Source of the DNA: Janthinobacterium fluminis
GTDB lineage: Bacteria > Pseudomonadota > Gammaproteobacteria > Burkholderiales > Burkholderiaceae_D
Assembly: GCF_028595325.1 (NCBI RefSeq)
Contig: NZ_JAQQXR010000004.1
Span: forward strand, 1 to 64,000
Length of the DNA: 64,000 nucleotides
Reading direction: 5' to 3'
A program made the translations under genes and the position numbers. A model generated the notes under the pieces. The model ran no database searches, was not told the origin of the DNA, and saw only the letters and a program-made list of their open reading frames with translations. This document shows positions 1 to 7,480 of the stretch, piece after piece; position 1 is the first letter of the stretch; each line of letters begins with the position of its first letter.

Positions 1-1234
1 TGGCGTCATCGACGACGATGCCGATGGCCAGCACGAGGCCGAACAGCGACAGCGTGTTGATCGAGAAGCCGAAGCCGAGCATCACCGCAAAGGTGCCGAT
101 GACCGACACCGGCACCGCCAGCAACGGAATGATGGAGGCGCGCCAGGTTTGCAGGAAGACGATCACCACCAGCACCACCAGGGCGACGGCTTCGAGCAGC
201 GTGTGGATGACGGCGCTGATCGATTCGCTGACGAACTGGGTCGGGTCGTACACGACGCTGTAGTCCAGGCCCTGCGGGAAGTCCTTTTTCAGCTCTTCCA
301 TCTTGGCGCGCACGTTGGTCGACAATTGCAGCGCGTTGGCGTTGGGCGTCTCGAAAATACCGATGCCGATCGCGGACTTATTGTTCAGCAGCGAACGCAG
401 CGAGTAGGAGTTCGAGCCCATCTCGATGCGCGCCACATCCTTCAGCCGCGTCAGCGCGCCGTCGACGTTGGTGCGGACGATGATGTCGCCGAATTCCTCG
501 ACCGATTGCAGGCGCCCCTGGGTGTTGACGGTCAGCTGGAACTGGCTGCCCTTGGCCGGCGACTCGCCGATCACGCCGGCGGCGACCTGCACGTTCTGCT
601 CGCGGATGGCGCTGACGACGTCGCCGGCGGTCAGGCCGCGGCCCGCCACCTTCTGCGGATCGAGCCAGACGCGCATCGCATAGTCGCCGGAGCCGAAGAT
701 ATTGGCTTCGCCCATGCCGGGAATGCGGGCCAGCTGGTCTTTCACGTTCAGCACCGCGTAGTTGCGCAGGTACAGGTCGTCGTAGCGGCCGTCCGGCGAG
801 GTCAGATGCACCACCATCGTCAGGTTCGGCGAACTCTTGACGGTCGTCACGCCGATCTGGCGCACCTCTTCGGGAAGGCGCGGCAGGGCGCGCTGGACGC
901 GGTTTTGCACCTGCGTTTCAGCCTGCTCGACGTTGGTGCCGATCTTGAAGGTGACGGTCAGCGCCAGCGCGCCGTCCGAGGTGTTTTGCGAGGACATGTA
1001 GAGCATGTTCTCGACGCCGTTGATCTGCTCTTCGAGCGGCGCGGCCACCGTTTCGGCGATCACTTTCGGGTTCGCGCCCGGATACTGGGCGCGCACCACC
1101 ACCGACGGCGGCACCACGTCCGGATATTCCGACACGGGCAGCTTGAAGATCGAGAGCAGGCCGGCGACGAAAATGATGATCGACAAAACCGCCGCGAAGA
1201 TCGGCTTGTCGACAAAGAAGCGTGAAAAATTCAT
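1..1234 (-). CDS. RND efflux transporter permease (HAE1 family), C-terminus beyond window
   Basis: This encodes an inner-membrane proton/drug antiporter of the AcrB/MexB/MexF kind, the pump subunit of a tripartite efflux system. About 411 N-terminal residues are visible; the rest lies left of position 1. Translation begins MNFSRFFVDKPIFA, the usual cytoplasmic start and first transmembrane helix, then a periplasmic porter region. At the window edge it reaches a helix ending GIVVDDA, which matches the transmembrane helix 4 motif carrying the two proton-relay aspartates. The ATG at 1234 lies 5 bases after the adaptor gene's stop, so the two are one operon. The substrate cannot be told from this part. 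Confidence 0.93.
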   Translation of the reverse strand, partial: MNFSRFFVDKPIFAAVLSIIIFVAGLLSIFKLPVSEYPDVVPPSVVVRAQYPGANPKVIAETVAAPLEEQINGVENMLYMSSQNTSDGALALTVTFKIGTNVEQAETQVQNRVQRALPRLPEEVRQIGVTTVKSSPNLTMVVHLTSPDGRYDDLYLRNYAVLNVKDQLARIPGMGEANIFGSGDYAMRVWLDPQKVAGRGLTAGDVVSAIREQNVQVAAGVIGESPAKGSQFQLTVNTQGRLQSVEEFGDIIVRTNVDGALTRLKDVARIEMGSNSYSLRSLLNNKSAIGIGIFETPNANALQLSTNVRAKMEELKKDFPQGLDYSVVYDPTQFVSESISAVIHTLLEAVALVVLVVIVFLQTWRASIIPLLAVPVSVIGTFAVMLGFGFSINTLSLFGLVLAIGIVVDDA

Positions 1235-1239
1235 AGTGA

Positions 1240-2502
1240 TTATTCCTTGGCAGTCGTTGCTGCTTTAGCCGCGACCTTGGCGTCTTTCGCCTCGGTTTTC
1301 GCCGCCTGTTTTGTGTCGGGGGTGACGACCGGGGCGGACGGGTCGAAGTCCATCGCCACCGTCTGCGGCGTCACCGGGGCGCCGGGGCGCACGCGCTGCA
1401 GGCCGTGCACGACGATCTTCTCGCCCGCCTTCAAGCCTTCGCGCACCACGCGCAAGCCGTCCACCGTCGGGCCCAGCTTGACCGGGCGGTATTCGGCCTT
1501 GCTGTCGGCGCCGACGACGAAGACGAACTTGCGATTCTGGTCGGTGCCGACGGCGCGGTCGTTGATCAGCAGCGCGCGGGTCTGCTCCTTGCCGCCGTTG
1601 CCGGCGTTCAGCTGGACGCGGGCGAACAGGCCGGGCACCAGCACATTGTCGGCGTTGGCGAAGGTGGCGCGCATGCGCACGCTGCCGGTGCGCGGGTCGA
1701 GCTGGTTGTCGACGAACTCCAGCTTGCCCTCGTGCGGGAAGCCGGTTTCGTTGGCCAGGCCGACCTTGACGGTGACGGCCGCGCCCTTGTGCGCCAGCGC
1801 GCCGACGCGCAGATAAGTGTCTTCGTCGCCGTCGAAGCTGGCGTAGATGCGCTCGGTCGACACCACCGAGGTGAGGATAGCCGCGCCATCGATCAGGTTG
1901 CCGACGGTGATTTCAGCCTTGCCGACGCGGCCGTCGATGGGCGCATGCACCTGGGTGTAGCTGAGGTTCAGGCGGGCCGCCTCGAACGAAGCCTGGGCGG
2001 CGCGGGCGTTGGCGTCCAGCTCCTTCAAGCCGGCCGCCTTTTCGTCGAGCTCGCGCTGCGGAATGGCTTTTTCGGCCAGCAGCTTTTCGGCGCGGGCCAG
2101 TTCCAGGCGGGCCAGGTCGGCCTTGGCGCGGGCCGAGGCGGCGGCGCCCTCGGCGCGGCTCACTTCAGCCTGGAAGGGGCGCGGATCGATGACGAACAGG
2201 ACCTGGCCTTTCTTGACTTCGCTGCCCGGCTTGAAGTTGACGGCCGTGATGAAGCCGCCCACGCGCGAGCGGATGTCGACGCGCTCGACCGCTTCCAGGC
2301 GGCCCGAGAATTCCTGGGTTTCCGTGATCGGTTTTTCCAGCACGGCGGCGGCCGAGATCGGCGGACCGCCGGCGGCCGGCGCTTCCTGCGTCTTGCTGTT
2401 GGCCGAATCGCAAGCCGACAGACCGAAGGCGGCCAGCCCCGCCAATGCCAGCGCAGCGGCGAGCGGCCGTGCCAGCGTGGTCAGTTGTTTAACGTTTTTC
2501 AT
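1240..2502 (-). CDS. RND efflux periplasmic adaptor lipoprotein (membrane fusion protein)
   Basis: A 420-residue adaptor linking an RND pump to an outer-membrane channel. The N-terminus is a lipoprotein signal with lipobox LSAC (Cys31), so the mature protein should be lipid-anchored in the periplasm. It then shows the family order: barrel-sandwich half (SGRLEAVERVDIRSRVGG), a long alpha-hairpin rich in Ala, Glu and Lys (about residues 105-175), the returning lipoyl half (YTQVHAPIDGRVGK), a beta-barrel, and a membrane-proximal domain. A charged Ala/Lys tail ends the protein. An AGGG ribosome site precedes the ATG. No outer-membrane channel gene follows in view; it may lie beyond the permease. 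Confidence 0.94.
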   Translation of the reverse strand: MKNVKQLTTLARPLAAALALAGLAAFGLSACDSANSKTQEAPAAGGPPISAAAVLEKPITETQEFSGRLEAVERVDIRSRVGGFITAVNFKPGSEVKKGQVLFVIDPRPFQAEVSRAEGAAASARAKADLARLELARAEKLLAEKAIPQRELDEKAAGLKELDANARAAQASFEAARLNLSYTQVHAPIDGRVGKAEITVGNLIDGAAILTSVVSTERIYASFDGDEDTYLRVGALAHKGAAVTVKVGLANETGFPHEGKLEFVDNQLDPRTGSVRMRATFANADNVLVPGLFARVQLNAGNGGKEQTRALLINDRAVGTDQNRKFVFVVGADSKAEYRPVKLGPTVDGLRVVREGLKAGEKIVVHGLQRVRPGAPVTPQTVAMDFDPSAPVVTPDTKQAAKTEAKDAKVAAKAATTAKE

Positions 2503-2621
2503 CTTAATCCCTTTTTATATGAAAATTTATAATGGTTGAGGCGAGCAGATGCCATCCGGCTTGAAACAAGTTTTCGGAGCGAGCGCCATCACGCGCAAGA
2601 ACAGCGACGGGGGTAAAAATA

Positions 2622-2658
2622 CACTACACAGTGTAGTGCTTGCTACTTAAGAAGTAAA
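2622..2658 (-). promoter_or_regulatory. Efflux operon promoter with palindromic operator over the -10
   Basis: On the minus strand a -35 TTTACT (2653-2658) and a -10 TACACT (2630-2635) are 17 bp apart, pointing at the adaptor gene. The -10 lies inside a perfect inverted repeat, CACTACAC-A-GTGTAGTG at 2622-2638 (8-bp arms, 1-bp centre). That size and placement is typical of a TetR-family operator that blocks RNA polymerase. No TetR gene is next to it, so the repressor would act from elsewhere. The promoter hexamers are my reading; the palindrome is directly visible. Confidence 0.6.
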
Positions 2659-2695
2659 CTAACTAGTGTAAATACGCTGAAGCGCTTATTCCCGC

Positions 2696-3538
2696 TCAAC
2701 CTGGAGCGCCCTGCTCCAGCGCGACAATGAAGTCGCCGATCTCGCTGAGGGCGCGCGCCCGGCAGGCGCATTCATTGCGGCCGCCCGGTTCCTGCAAGGG
2801 CGCCGGCGGCATGCGCACCAGCGTGGTCTGGATGCCACAGCCGCTCAGCTTGGCGGCGTACTGCTCCGCTTCGTCGCGCAGCGGGTCGTCTTCGGCCGAC
2901 ATGATCAGTGCCGGCGGCAAATTCTTCAAACGGCTCGATTGCAGCGGCGAGGCGTAAGGGTGGGTGCGGTCCGAGGCGTTCGGCAGATAGCCGCGGTAAC
3001 CGGCCGCGCACTCGTCGGCAACCTCCAACATGTCCGGACAGGACGGCAAGGCCCGCATCGAACAACTGCTCAGGCCGGGATCGAGCATCGGCATGATCAA
3101 AATCTGCCCGAACAGGGCCGGCCCGCCGCGGTCGCGCGACATCAGCGTACACACGGCCGCCAGATTGGCGCCGGCCTCGATGCCGGAGACGATCAGGCGT
3201 TTGCCGGTCCAGCCCAGCTTGGTCTTGTTCTTCTTCGCCCACAGCAGCACCGCGTGGGCGTCCTCCACGGCGGCGGGAAACGGCCGCACGGTCGCCAGCG
3301 TGTAATTGGTCGCCAGCACGATATGTTGCGGGTTGCCCAGCACCAGACAGCGCAGGAAATCGTCGGCGTCTTCCAGGTCGCCGCCGACGAAGCCGCCGCC
3401 GTGGAAGAACACGATCAAACTGTCGCGCTTGGCGCCGGGCGCGCCGGCCGTGTACACCCGCGCCGCCTGGGCGTCCTGCGCGCCGCGCACCTCGATGTCG
3501 CGGATGGTCAGTTGCGCGTCGGACGCCACGGCGTTCAT
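2696..3538 (-). CDS. Alpha/beta-hydrolase-fold protein, HSL/acetyl-hydrolase type, catalytic triad lost
   Basis: A 280-residue protein that resembles the hormone-sensitive-lipase esterases: it has the oxyanion-hole motif HGGG (residues 46-49) and the acid loop DDPLRDEAEQYA. The nucleophile elbow, normally G-x-S-x-G, reads G-I-E-A-G at 119-123, so Glu121 replaces the serine. The histidine expected about 30 residues after the acid loop is also absent. It is therefore probably not an esterase and may bind a ligand or partner. The ATG at 3538 overlaps the upstream small gene's TGA (ATGA), which decides the start and suggests translational coupling. Fold assignment is firm; the role is unknown. 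Confidence 0.8.
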   Translation of the reverse strand: MNAVASDAQLTIRDIEVRGAQDAQAARVYTAGAPGAKRDSLIVFFHGGGFVGGDLEDADDFLRCLVLGNPQHIVLATNYTLATVRPFPAAVEDAHAVLLWAKKNKTKLGWTGKRLIVSGIEAGANLAAVCTLMSRDRGGPALFGQILIMPMLDPGLSSCSMRALPSCPDMLEVADECAAGYRGYLPNASDRTHPYASPLQSSRLKNLPPALIMSAEDDPLRDEAEQYAAKLSGCGIQTTLVRMPPAPLQEPGGRNECACRARALSEIGDFIVALEQGAPG

Positions 3539-3747
3539 TGGGCGATCGCCTTGCCGTCTTGCGGCGCCGGCACCTCGTTCGCGCACAGCAGCGAGGCGCC
3601 GTTCGACACTTCCGACACCAGCGCGTCATAGCCGCTGGCCTCCGCCTGCGCCGCCATCGAGTAGGCATCGGTGTGCAACATTCCGGCCAAAGCAAGCGAG
3701 CTCAAGGCAAGAGCGACAACTGCAAAGATTCCATCCCGATGACCCAT
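3535..3747 (-). CDS. Small protein with N-terminal signal or membrane segment
   Basis: A 70-residue protein: a short polar start (MGHRDG), one hydrophobic stretch (about residues 7-22), then a polar Ala/Glu-rich tail with one cysteine. It could be a secreted peptide or a single-pass membrane protein. Its stop codon overlaps the start of the hydrolase-like gene, so the two are almost certainly co-expressed. It lies divergent to the LysR gene, which is the likeliest regulator of the pair. I do not recognise a family. Confidence 0.6.
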   Translation of the reverse strand: MGHRDGIFAVVALALSSLALAGMLHTDAYSMAAQAEASGYDALVSEVSNGASLLCANEVPAPQDGKAIAQ

Positions 3748-3848
3748 GACATTCTCCCGATAACTGCTGACGACACCTGCATTTCATGCTGCAGTACAGC
3801 AACTATAGACTTGAACTACAATCTGATAAATAGTGCAATGTCGAATTG

Positions 3849-3870
3849 ATTGTTCAGGAATCCGAACAAT
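3849..3870. promoter_or_regulatory. Inverted repeat in the divergent LysR promoter region
   Basis: ATTGTTC (3849-3855) and GAACAAT (3864-3870) form a 7-bp inverted repeat with an 8-bp centre, immediately before the ribosome site of the LysR gene and about 100 bp upstream of the divergent small gene. It fits a LysR-type or autoregulatory site, but the protein that binds it is inferred from position only. Confidence 0.45.
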
Positions 3871-3881
3871 GGGAAAAGTAA

Positions 3882-4832
3882 ATGAATAAACTGCAAGCGA
3901 TGGAAGTTTTCGTGCAAGTCGTCGACGCCGGCGGCTTCACGCGGGCGGCGGAAAACATGCAACTGCCCAAGGCCAGCGTCTCGACGATGATCCAGGCGCT
4001 GGAGGGGGCGCTGGCCGTCAAGCTGCTGCACCGGACCACGCGCCAGGTCAGCATCACGGCCGACGGCGCCGCCTATTACGAGCGCTGCCTGCGCATCCTG
4101 GCCGACGTGCGCGAGGCCGAGGAGTCGCTGTCGCGCACCCGCCTGAGTCCGGCCGGGCGCCTGCGCGTCGAGGCCCCCACCGGCATCGCGGGCGAGGTCA
4201 TCGTCCCCGCCCTGCCCGATTTTTTCGCCCGCTACCCGGACATCACCCTCGACCTCGGCTGCAGCGACCGCCCCGTCGACTTGATCGAGGAAGGCGTCGA
4301 CTGCGCCGTGCGCGGCGGCCATCTGAGCGACTCGGCGCTGATCGCGCGGCGCGTCGGCATCGTCCACTTCACCACCTGCGCGGCGCCGTCCTACCTGAAC
4401 AAGCACGGCCGGCCGCAGCACCCCAACGAGTTGCTGCAGCACCGCTGCGTCAACTATTTCTCGTCCAAGACGGGCAAGACCCACGAATGGGACTTCACGC
4501 GCGCCGGCGAGCGCCTGCAAATGCCGCTGCCGGGGCAGATCGCGCTCAACGACGCCAACACCTACATGGCCGCCGGCCTGGCCGGCCTCGGCATCATGCA
4601 GATGCTGAACTTCACCGTGCTGCCCTATGTCGCCGACGGCCGCCTCGAAACCCTGCTCGACGACTGGACCACGGACCCGTTTCCCGTGCATGTCGTGTAT
4701 CCGCAAAACCGCCACCTGTCGGCCAAGGTACGCGTCTTCGTCGAGTGGATCGCCGAAGTATTTTCCAACCATCCGGGCTTGCGGCTCAAGAACGCGCCGC
4801 CACGCCCGACACCGCTACAGGTCGCCATCTGA
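3882..4832 (+). CDS. LysR-family transcriptional regulator
   Basis: A 316-residue regulator. Residues 1-60 are the winged helix-turn-helix (MNKLQAMEVFVQVVDAGGFT, then RAAENMQLPKASVS); a linker helix and the two-lobed ligand-binding domain follow, starting near residue 90 with LRVEAPTGIAGEVIVPALP. It resembles the group often annotated as DsdC/AaeR-like regulators of efflux or small metabolic genes. Its stop overlaps the next gene's start by one base (TGATG), so it is co-transcribed with the dehydrogenase. It is divergent from the small-protein/hydrolase pair and probably controls it. The effector is not predictable from sequence. Confidence 0.93.
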   Translation: MNKLQAMEVFVQVVDAGGFTRAAENMQLPKASVSTMIQALEGALAVKLLHRTTRQVSITADGAAYYERCLRILADVREAEESLSRTRLSPAGRLRVEAPTGIAGEVIVPALPDFFARYPDITLDLGCSDRPVDLIEEGVDCAVRGGHLSDSALIARRVGIVHFTTCAAPSYLNKHGRPQHPNELLQHRCVNYFSSKTGKTHEWDFTRAGERLQMPLPGQIALNDANTYMAAGLAGLGIMQMLNFTVLPYVADGRLETLLDDWTTDPFPVHVVYPQNRHLSAKVRVFVEWIAEVFSNHPGLRLKNAPPRPTPLQVAI

Positions 4833-5788
4833 TGAACACACCGCACGACATCGTCTTCCTCGACCGCGACAGCGTCATCGCCACGCTGCGCCCGCCCCGC
4901 TGTCCCCACACCTGGCGCGACTATCCCGGCACGGCGGCGGCGGACGTCGTCGCCCGCCTGGCCGGCGCCAGCATCGCCATCAGCAACAAGGTGCCGCTGC
5001 GCGCGGCCGAGCTGGCGCAACTGCCGGCGCTGCGCATGATCGCCGTCGCCGCCACGGGCACCGACGCCATCGACCTGGCGGCCTGCCGCTCCCGCGGCAT
5101 CGTCGTCAGCAATGTGCGCGACTACGCCGTCGCCAGCGTGCCGGAGCACTGCATGGCGCTGATGCTGGCGCTGCGCCGCAAGCTGCTCGACTACCGCGCC
5201 GACGTCGAGGCCGGACTGTGGCAGCGCTCGGCGCGCTTCTGCCTGCTGAACCACCCGATCCGCGACCTGCACGGCAGCCGCCTCGGCCTGCTCGGCTACG
5301 GCGCGCTGGGCAAGTCGGTGGCGAAGCTGGGGCGCGCCTTCGGCATGGAGGTGGTGGCGCACACGCGCTCGCCGCTGGCCGACCCGGACGTGACGGCCGT
5401 CTCGTGGGACGAGCTGCTGGCGACCTCGGACGTGCTGAGCCTGCACGCGCCCCTCAACGCGCAGACCCGCCACATCATCGGCGCGGCCGAGCTGGCGCGC
5501 ATGCGGCCGTCTGCGCTGCTGATCAACACGGCGCGCGGCGGCCTCGTCGACGAGGCGGCGCTGGCCGCCGCGCTGACGAACGGCGTCATCGGCGGCGCCG
5601 GCTTCGACGTGCTGGCCCAGGAACCGCCGCCGGCCGACAATGTGCTGCTGAACCTGCGCCTGCCCAATTTCATCCTGACGCCGCACACGGCCTGGGCCAG
5701 CGGCCAGGCGATGCAGGCGCTGGCCGACCAGCTGATCGACAACGTCGAAGCCTTCGCCGCCGGCCGGCCGCGCAACGTCGTCGCCTAA
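4832..5788 (+). CDS. D-2-hydroxyacid dehydrogenase, NAD(P)-dependent
   Basis: A 318-residue enzyme of the D-isomer-specific 2-hydroxyacid dehydrogenase family, interconverting a 2-keto acid such as hydroxypyruvate or glyoxylate with the D-hydroxyacid. Visible motifs: nucleotide-binding GLLGYGALGKSVAK, the active-site arginine in NTARGGLVDE, the glutamate in LAQEPPP, and the histidine in TPHTAWAS. The family's usual length is 310-330 residues. It is closest in feel to glycerate dehydrogenase (HprA), but substrate choice is inference. It overlaps the LysR gene by one base. Confidence 0.92.
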   Translation: MNTPHDIVFLDRDSVIATLRPPRCPHTWRDYPGTAAADVVARLAGASIAISNKVPLRAAELAQLPALRMIAVAATGTDAIDLAACRSRGIVVSNVRDYAVASVPEHCMALMLALRRKLLDYRADVEAGLWQRSARFCLLNHPIRDLHGSRLGLLGYGALGKSVAKLGRAFGMEVVAHTRSPLADPDVTAVSWDELLATSDVLSLHAPLNAQTRHIIGAAELARMRPSALLINTARGGLVDEAALAAALTNGVIGGAGFDVLAQEPPPADNVLLNLRLPNFILTPHTAWASGQAMQALADQLIDNVEAFAAGRPRNVVA

Positions 5789-5865
5789 AAGCGGCGCGGC
5801 GGCGCACCCATGCAAGGGGTCGACAAGCTCGGTCTGTTTGCCGGTTTCAATCCCGTGCAATGTTG

Positions 5866-5895
5866 TTGAAAAAAGCCTATATGTTGCGCTATACT
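5866..5895 (+). promoter_or_regulatory. Sigma-70-type promoter of the RiPP cassette
   Basis: TTGAAA (5866-5871) and TATACT (5890-5895) are separated by 18 bp and lie in an AT-rich island between GC-rich genes. Transcription would start near 5902 and leave a 5' leader of about 150 nt before the precursor gene. Confidence 0.55.
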
Positions 5896-5897
5896 AA

Positions 5898-5924
5898 ATT
5901 TGCTCTTTACTTAATTGAGCAAAT
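5898..5924. promoter_or_regulatory. 8-bp inverted repeat at the transcription start of the RiPP cassette
   Basis: ATTTGCTC (5898-5905) and GAGCAAAT (5917-5924) are perfect inverted arms with an 11-bp spacer. The left arm starts three bases after the predicted -10. It could be an operator covering the start site or, since most of it would be transcribed, a 5' leader stem. No regulator gene is adjacent. Confidence 0.45.
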
Positions 5925-6053
5925 AGCAATTGCAGTATGTTGGAACGCGGGTTTGCCGGCGATGGCCAGTTTGGCGCGCAAGCAGCCCCGTGTCGTTTGA
6001 AGAGCATTCCCACAGAATGTATATTTTTAAACCACACTGAAAACGGATGAATT

Positions 6054-6239
6054 GTGAAAAATAGCAAAGACAAGAGCAGCAACAGCAACGAAACCACCCG
6101 CATCTTCAGCCGCCTGGTGGCGCATGAAATCGCCCCGGCCGACCTGAAGCAAATCTCCGGCGGCCGCTTCGCCCCGTTGACCACCAATAGCGGCGCCCAG
6201 CCTGGTGAGCTGGGTTCTGGCATGCGCGACGACAATTAA
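6054..6239 (+). CDS. Putative graspetide-type RiPP precursor peptide
   Basis: A 61-residue peptide starting at GTG, preceded by a weak ACGGAT ribosome site. Residues 1-37 look like a leader: polar N-terminus, then an amphipathic helix (IFSRLVAHEIAPADLKQ) ending in ISGG (34-37), a double-glycine-like end. The remaining 24 residues are rich in the side chains that ATP-grasp ligases join: Thr43, Thr44, Ser46 and Ser55 as alcohol donors, Glu52, Asp59 and Asp60 as acids. The next gene is an ATP-grasp ligase of the microviridin-maturase type, the main reason for this call. I do not match the core to a known class (no TxKYPSD or TTxxxxEE motif). No protease or transporter gene is nearby. Confidence 0.7.
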   Translation: MKNSKDKSSNSNETTRIFSRLVAHEIAPADLKQISGGRFAPLTTNSGAQPGELGSGMRDDN

Positions 6240-6262
6240 TTCGATCGCCAAGTAATGCCAGT

Positions 6263-6298
6263 CCACACCCCGAAGATGGCAGCATTTTCGGGGTGTGG
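6263..6298 (+). promoter_or_regulatory. 16-bp hairpin between RiPP precursor and ligase genes
   Basis: The arms 6263-6278 and 6283-6298 pair over 16 bp (one G-U pair) around a GCAG tetraloop. No T-run follows on either strand, so it is not a standard intrinsic terminator. Its place, 23 bases after the precursor stop and 45 before the ligase start, suggests that it protects the precursor mRNA's 3' end or lowers ligase expression, giving more peptide than enzyme. The pairing is visible; the role is inferred. Confidence 0.65.
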
Positions 6299-6343
6299 CG
6301 CCGCCCTCCCCGTCCCACGCGGACACCGCCGTAAGCCCGATCC

Positions 6344-7465
6344 ATGCTGAAATTCCTCATCATTTCCTACCCCCACGATGCCCATCCGGAATCCGTGGCC
6401 TGGGCGCTGCGGCGCAACGGGCATGAGGTGGTACTACTTTCATTCAACGATTTTTGCGCGTATTTAAGCGCATCGATCAGCATTGACAACACCGCCTGCT
6501 CGCTGCATTTCAAGCACCAGGGCAAGCTGCACGCCGGGCTCGACCAATTCGACGTGGTCTGGCTGCACCGCATCGGCCGGGCCCAGTTGCCGGACGACCT
6601 GCACGCCGCCGACCGGGAGCTGGCGGACCGGGAATGGATCTCGTTCATCACGGCCATTCCGCATTTTATTTCCGCGAAGGCGTTCTTCGCCAACCCGATT
6701 CTTGGCAATCAGCAAAGCAAGAGCAAGGCGCTGCAACTGCAATACGCCCGGCAGATCGGCCTGAACATCCCGCGCACCCTGATATCGAACGACCCGCAGG
6801 CGGTGCAGAATTTTTTCGACGCCGAAAACGGCGCCGTCATTTTCAAGCCCTTCAATTTTTCGACCTGGATAGGGGAAGGCAAACACTATTCGACGTACAC
6901 CTCGCCCGTCAGGGCGGAGCACCTGTCGGCGGAAAAATCCATCGCCGCCTGCCCCGGCATCTATCAACAGCACATACGCAAAAAATACGAGGTGCGCGCC
7001 ACCATCATGGGGCACGAATGCATCGCCGCCCGCCTGATGTCGCAGGAGCATGCCTCGACGTCGACGGATTGGCGCGCCGGCGCCGCCGGCCAGACCATCG
7101 CCACCGATCCCTTCGTCCTGCCCGCGCAGATACGTGGCCAGTGCATCGCGCTCATGGAACGGCTCGGCATCGTCTTCGGCTGCTTCGATTTCATGGTCAC
7201 GGAGGACGATGAATTCGTCTTCCTTGAGGTGAATGAAATGGGGCAGTTCCTGTGGATGGAGGAGGACGATCCGCAATTCCCCCTGCTCGACACCTTCGTC
7301 AAGTTTCTCGAATCGAGGAATCCGCAGTTCCAGCGCGGCGACGCCGGCGTGCGGCACCGCTACGCGGACTTCCGCGACTCGCCCGAGTACGTCTTGCATG
7401 CGCAAGGCGACAAGAACCCTTCCGGGCACAACGTCCGCCGGGCCCAGGGCGTGGTCACGGAGTAG
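6344..7465 (+). CDS. ATP-grasp RiPP ligase (microviridin/graspetide maturase-like)
   Basis: A 373-residue ATP-grasp enzyme expected to activate carboxylates in a peptide with ATP and form ester or amide cross-links. The N-terminal domain (MLKFLIISYPHDAHPESV, FDVVWLHRIGR) and the middle resemble MdnB/MdnC and MvdC/D ligases. Visible motifs: the ATP-binding lysine in IFKPF (Lys168), YQQHIRKKYEVRA (residues 207-219), the family DWR (242-244), and the metal site FLEVNEMGQFLWMEE with Glu295 and Asn297, matching the LEINPNGQW signature. A charged C-terminal tail of about 45 residues is longer than in microviridin ligases. It follows the putative precursor by 104 bp and converges on lldD. Target residues and ring pattern cannot be read from sequence. 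Confidence 0.85.
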   Translation: MLKFLIISYPHDAHPESVAWALRRNGHEVVLLSFNDFCAYLSASISIDNTACSLHFKHQGKLHAGLDQFDVVWLHRIGRAQLPDDLHAADRELADREWISFITAIPHFISAKAFFANPILGNQQSKSKALQLQYARQIGLNIPRTLISNDPQAVQNFFDAENGAVIFKPFNFSTWIGEGKHYSTYTSPVRAEHLSAEKSIAACPGIYQQHIRKKYEVRATIMGHECIAARLMSQEHASTSTDWRAGAAGQTIATDPFVLPAQIRGQCIALMERLGIVFGCFDFMVTEDDEFVFLEVNEMGQFLWMEEDDPQFPLLDTFVKFLESRNPQFQRGDAGVRHRYADFRDSPEYVLHAQGDKNPSGHNVRRAQGVVTE

Positions 7466-7480
7466 CGCCGCGCCGCCCGC

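Noticed and set aside
149..1225. 358-codon plus-strand open frame opposite the RND permease gene
   Set aside because: It is the antisense shadow of a GC-rich gene; the minus strand translates to a clear RND pump, while this frame gives an Asp/Arg/His-rich product with no fold.
6263..6298. Hairpin after the RiPP precursor as an intrinsic terminator
   Set aside because: Neither strand has a U-tract after the stem, so it is listed as a regulatory stem instead.
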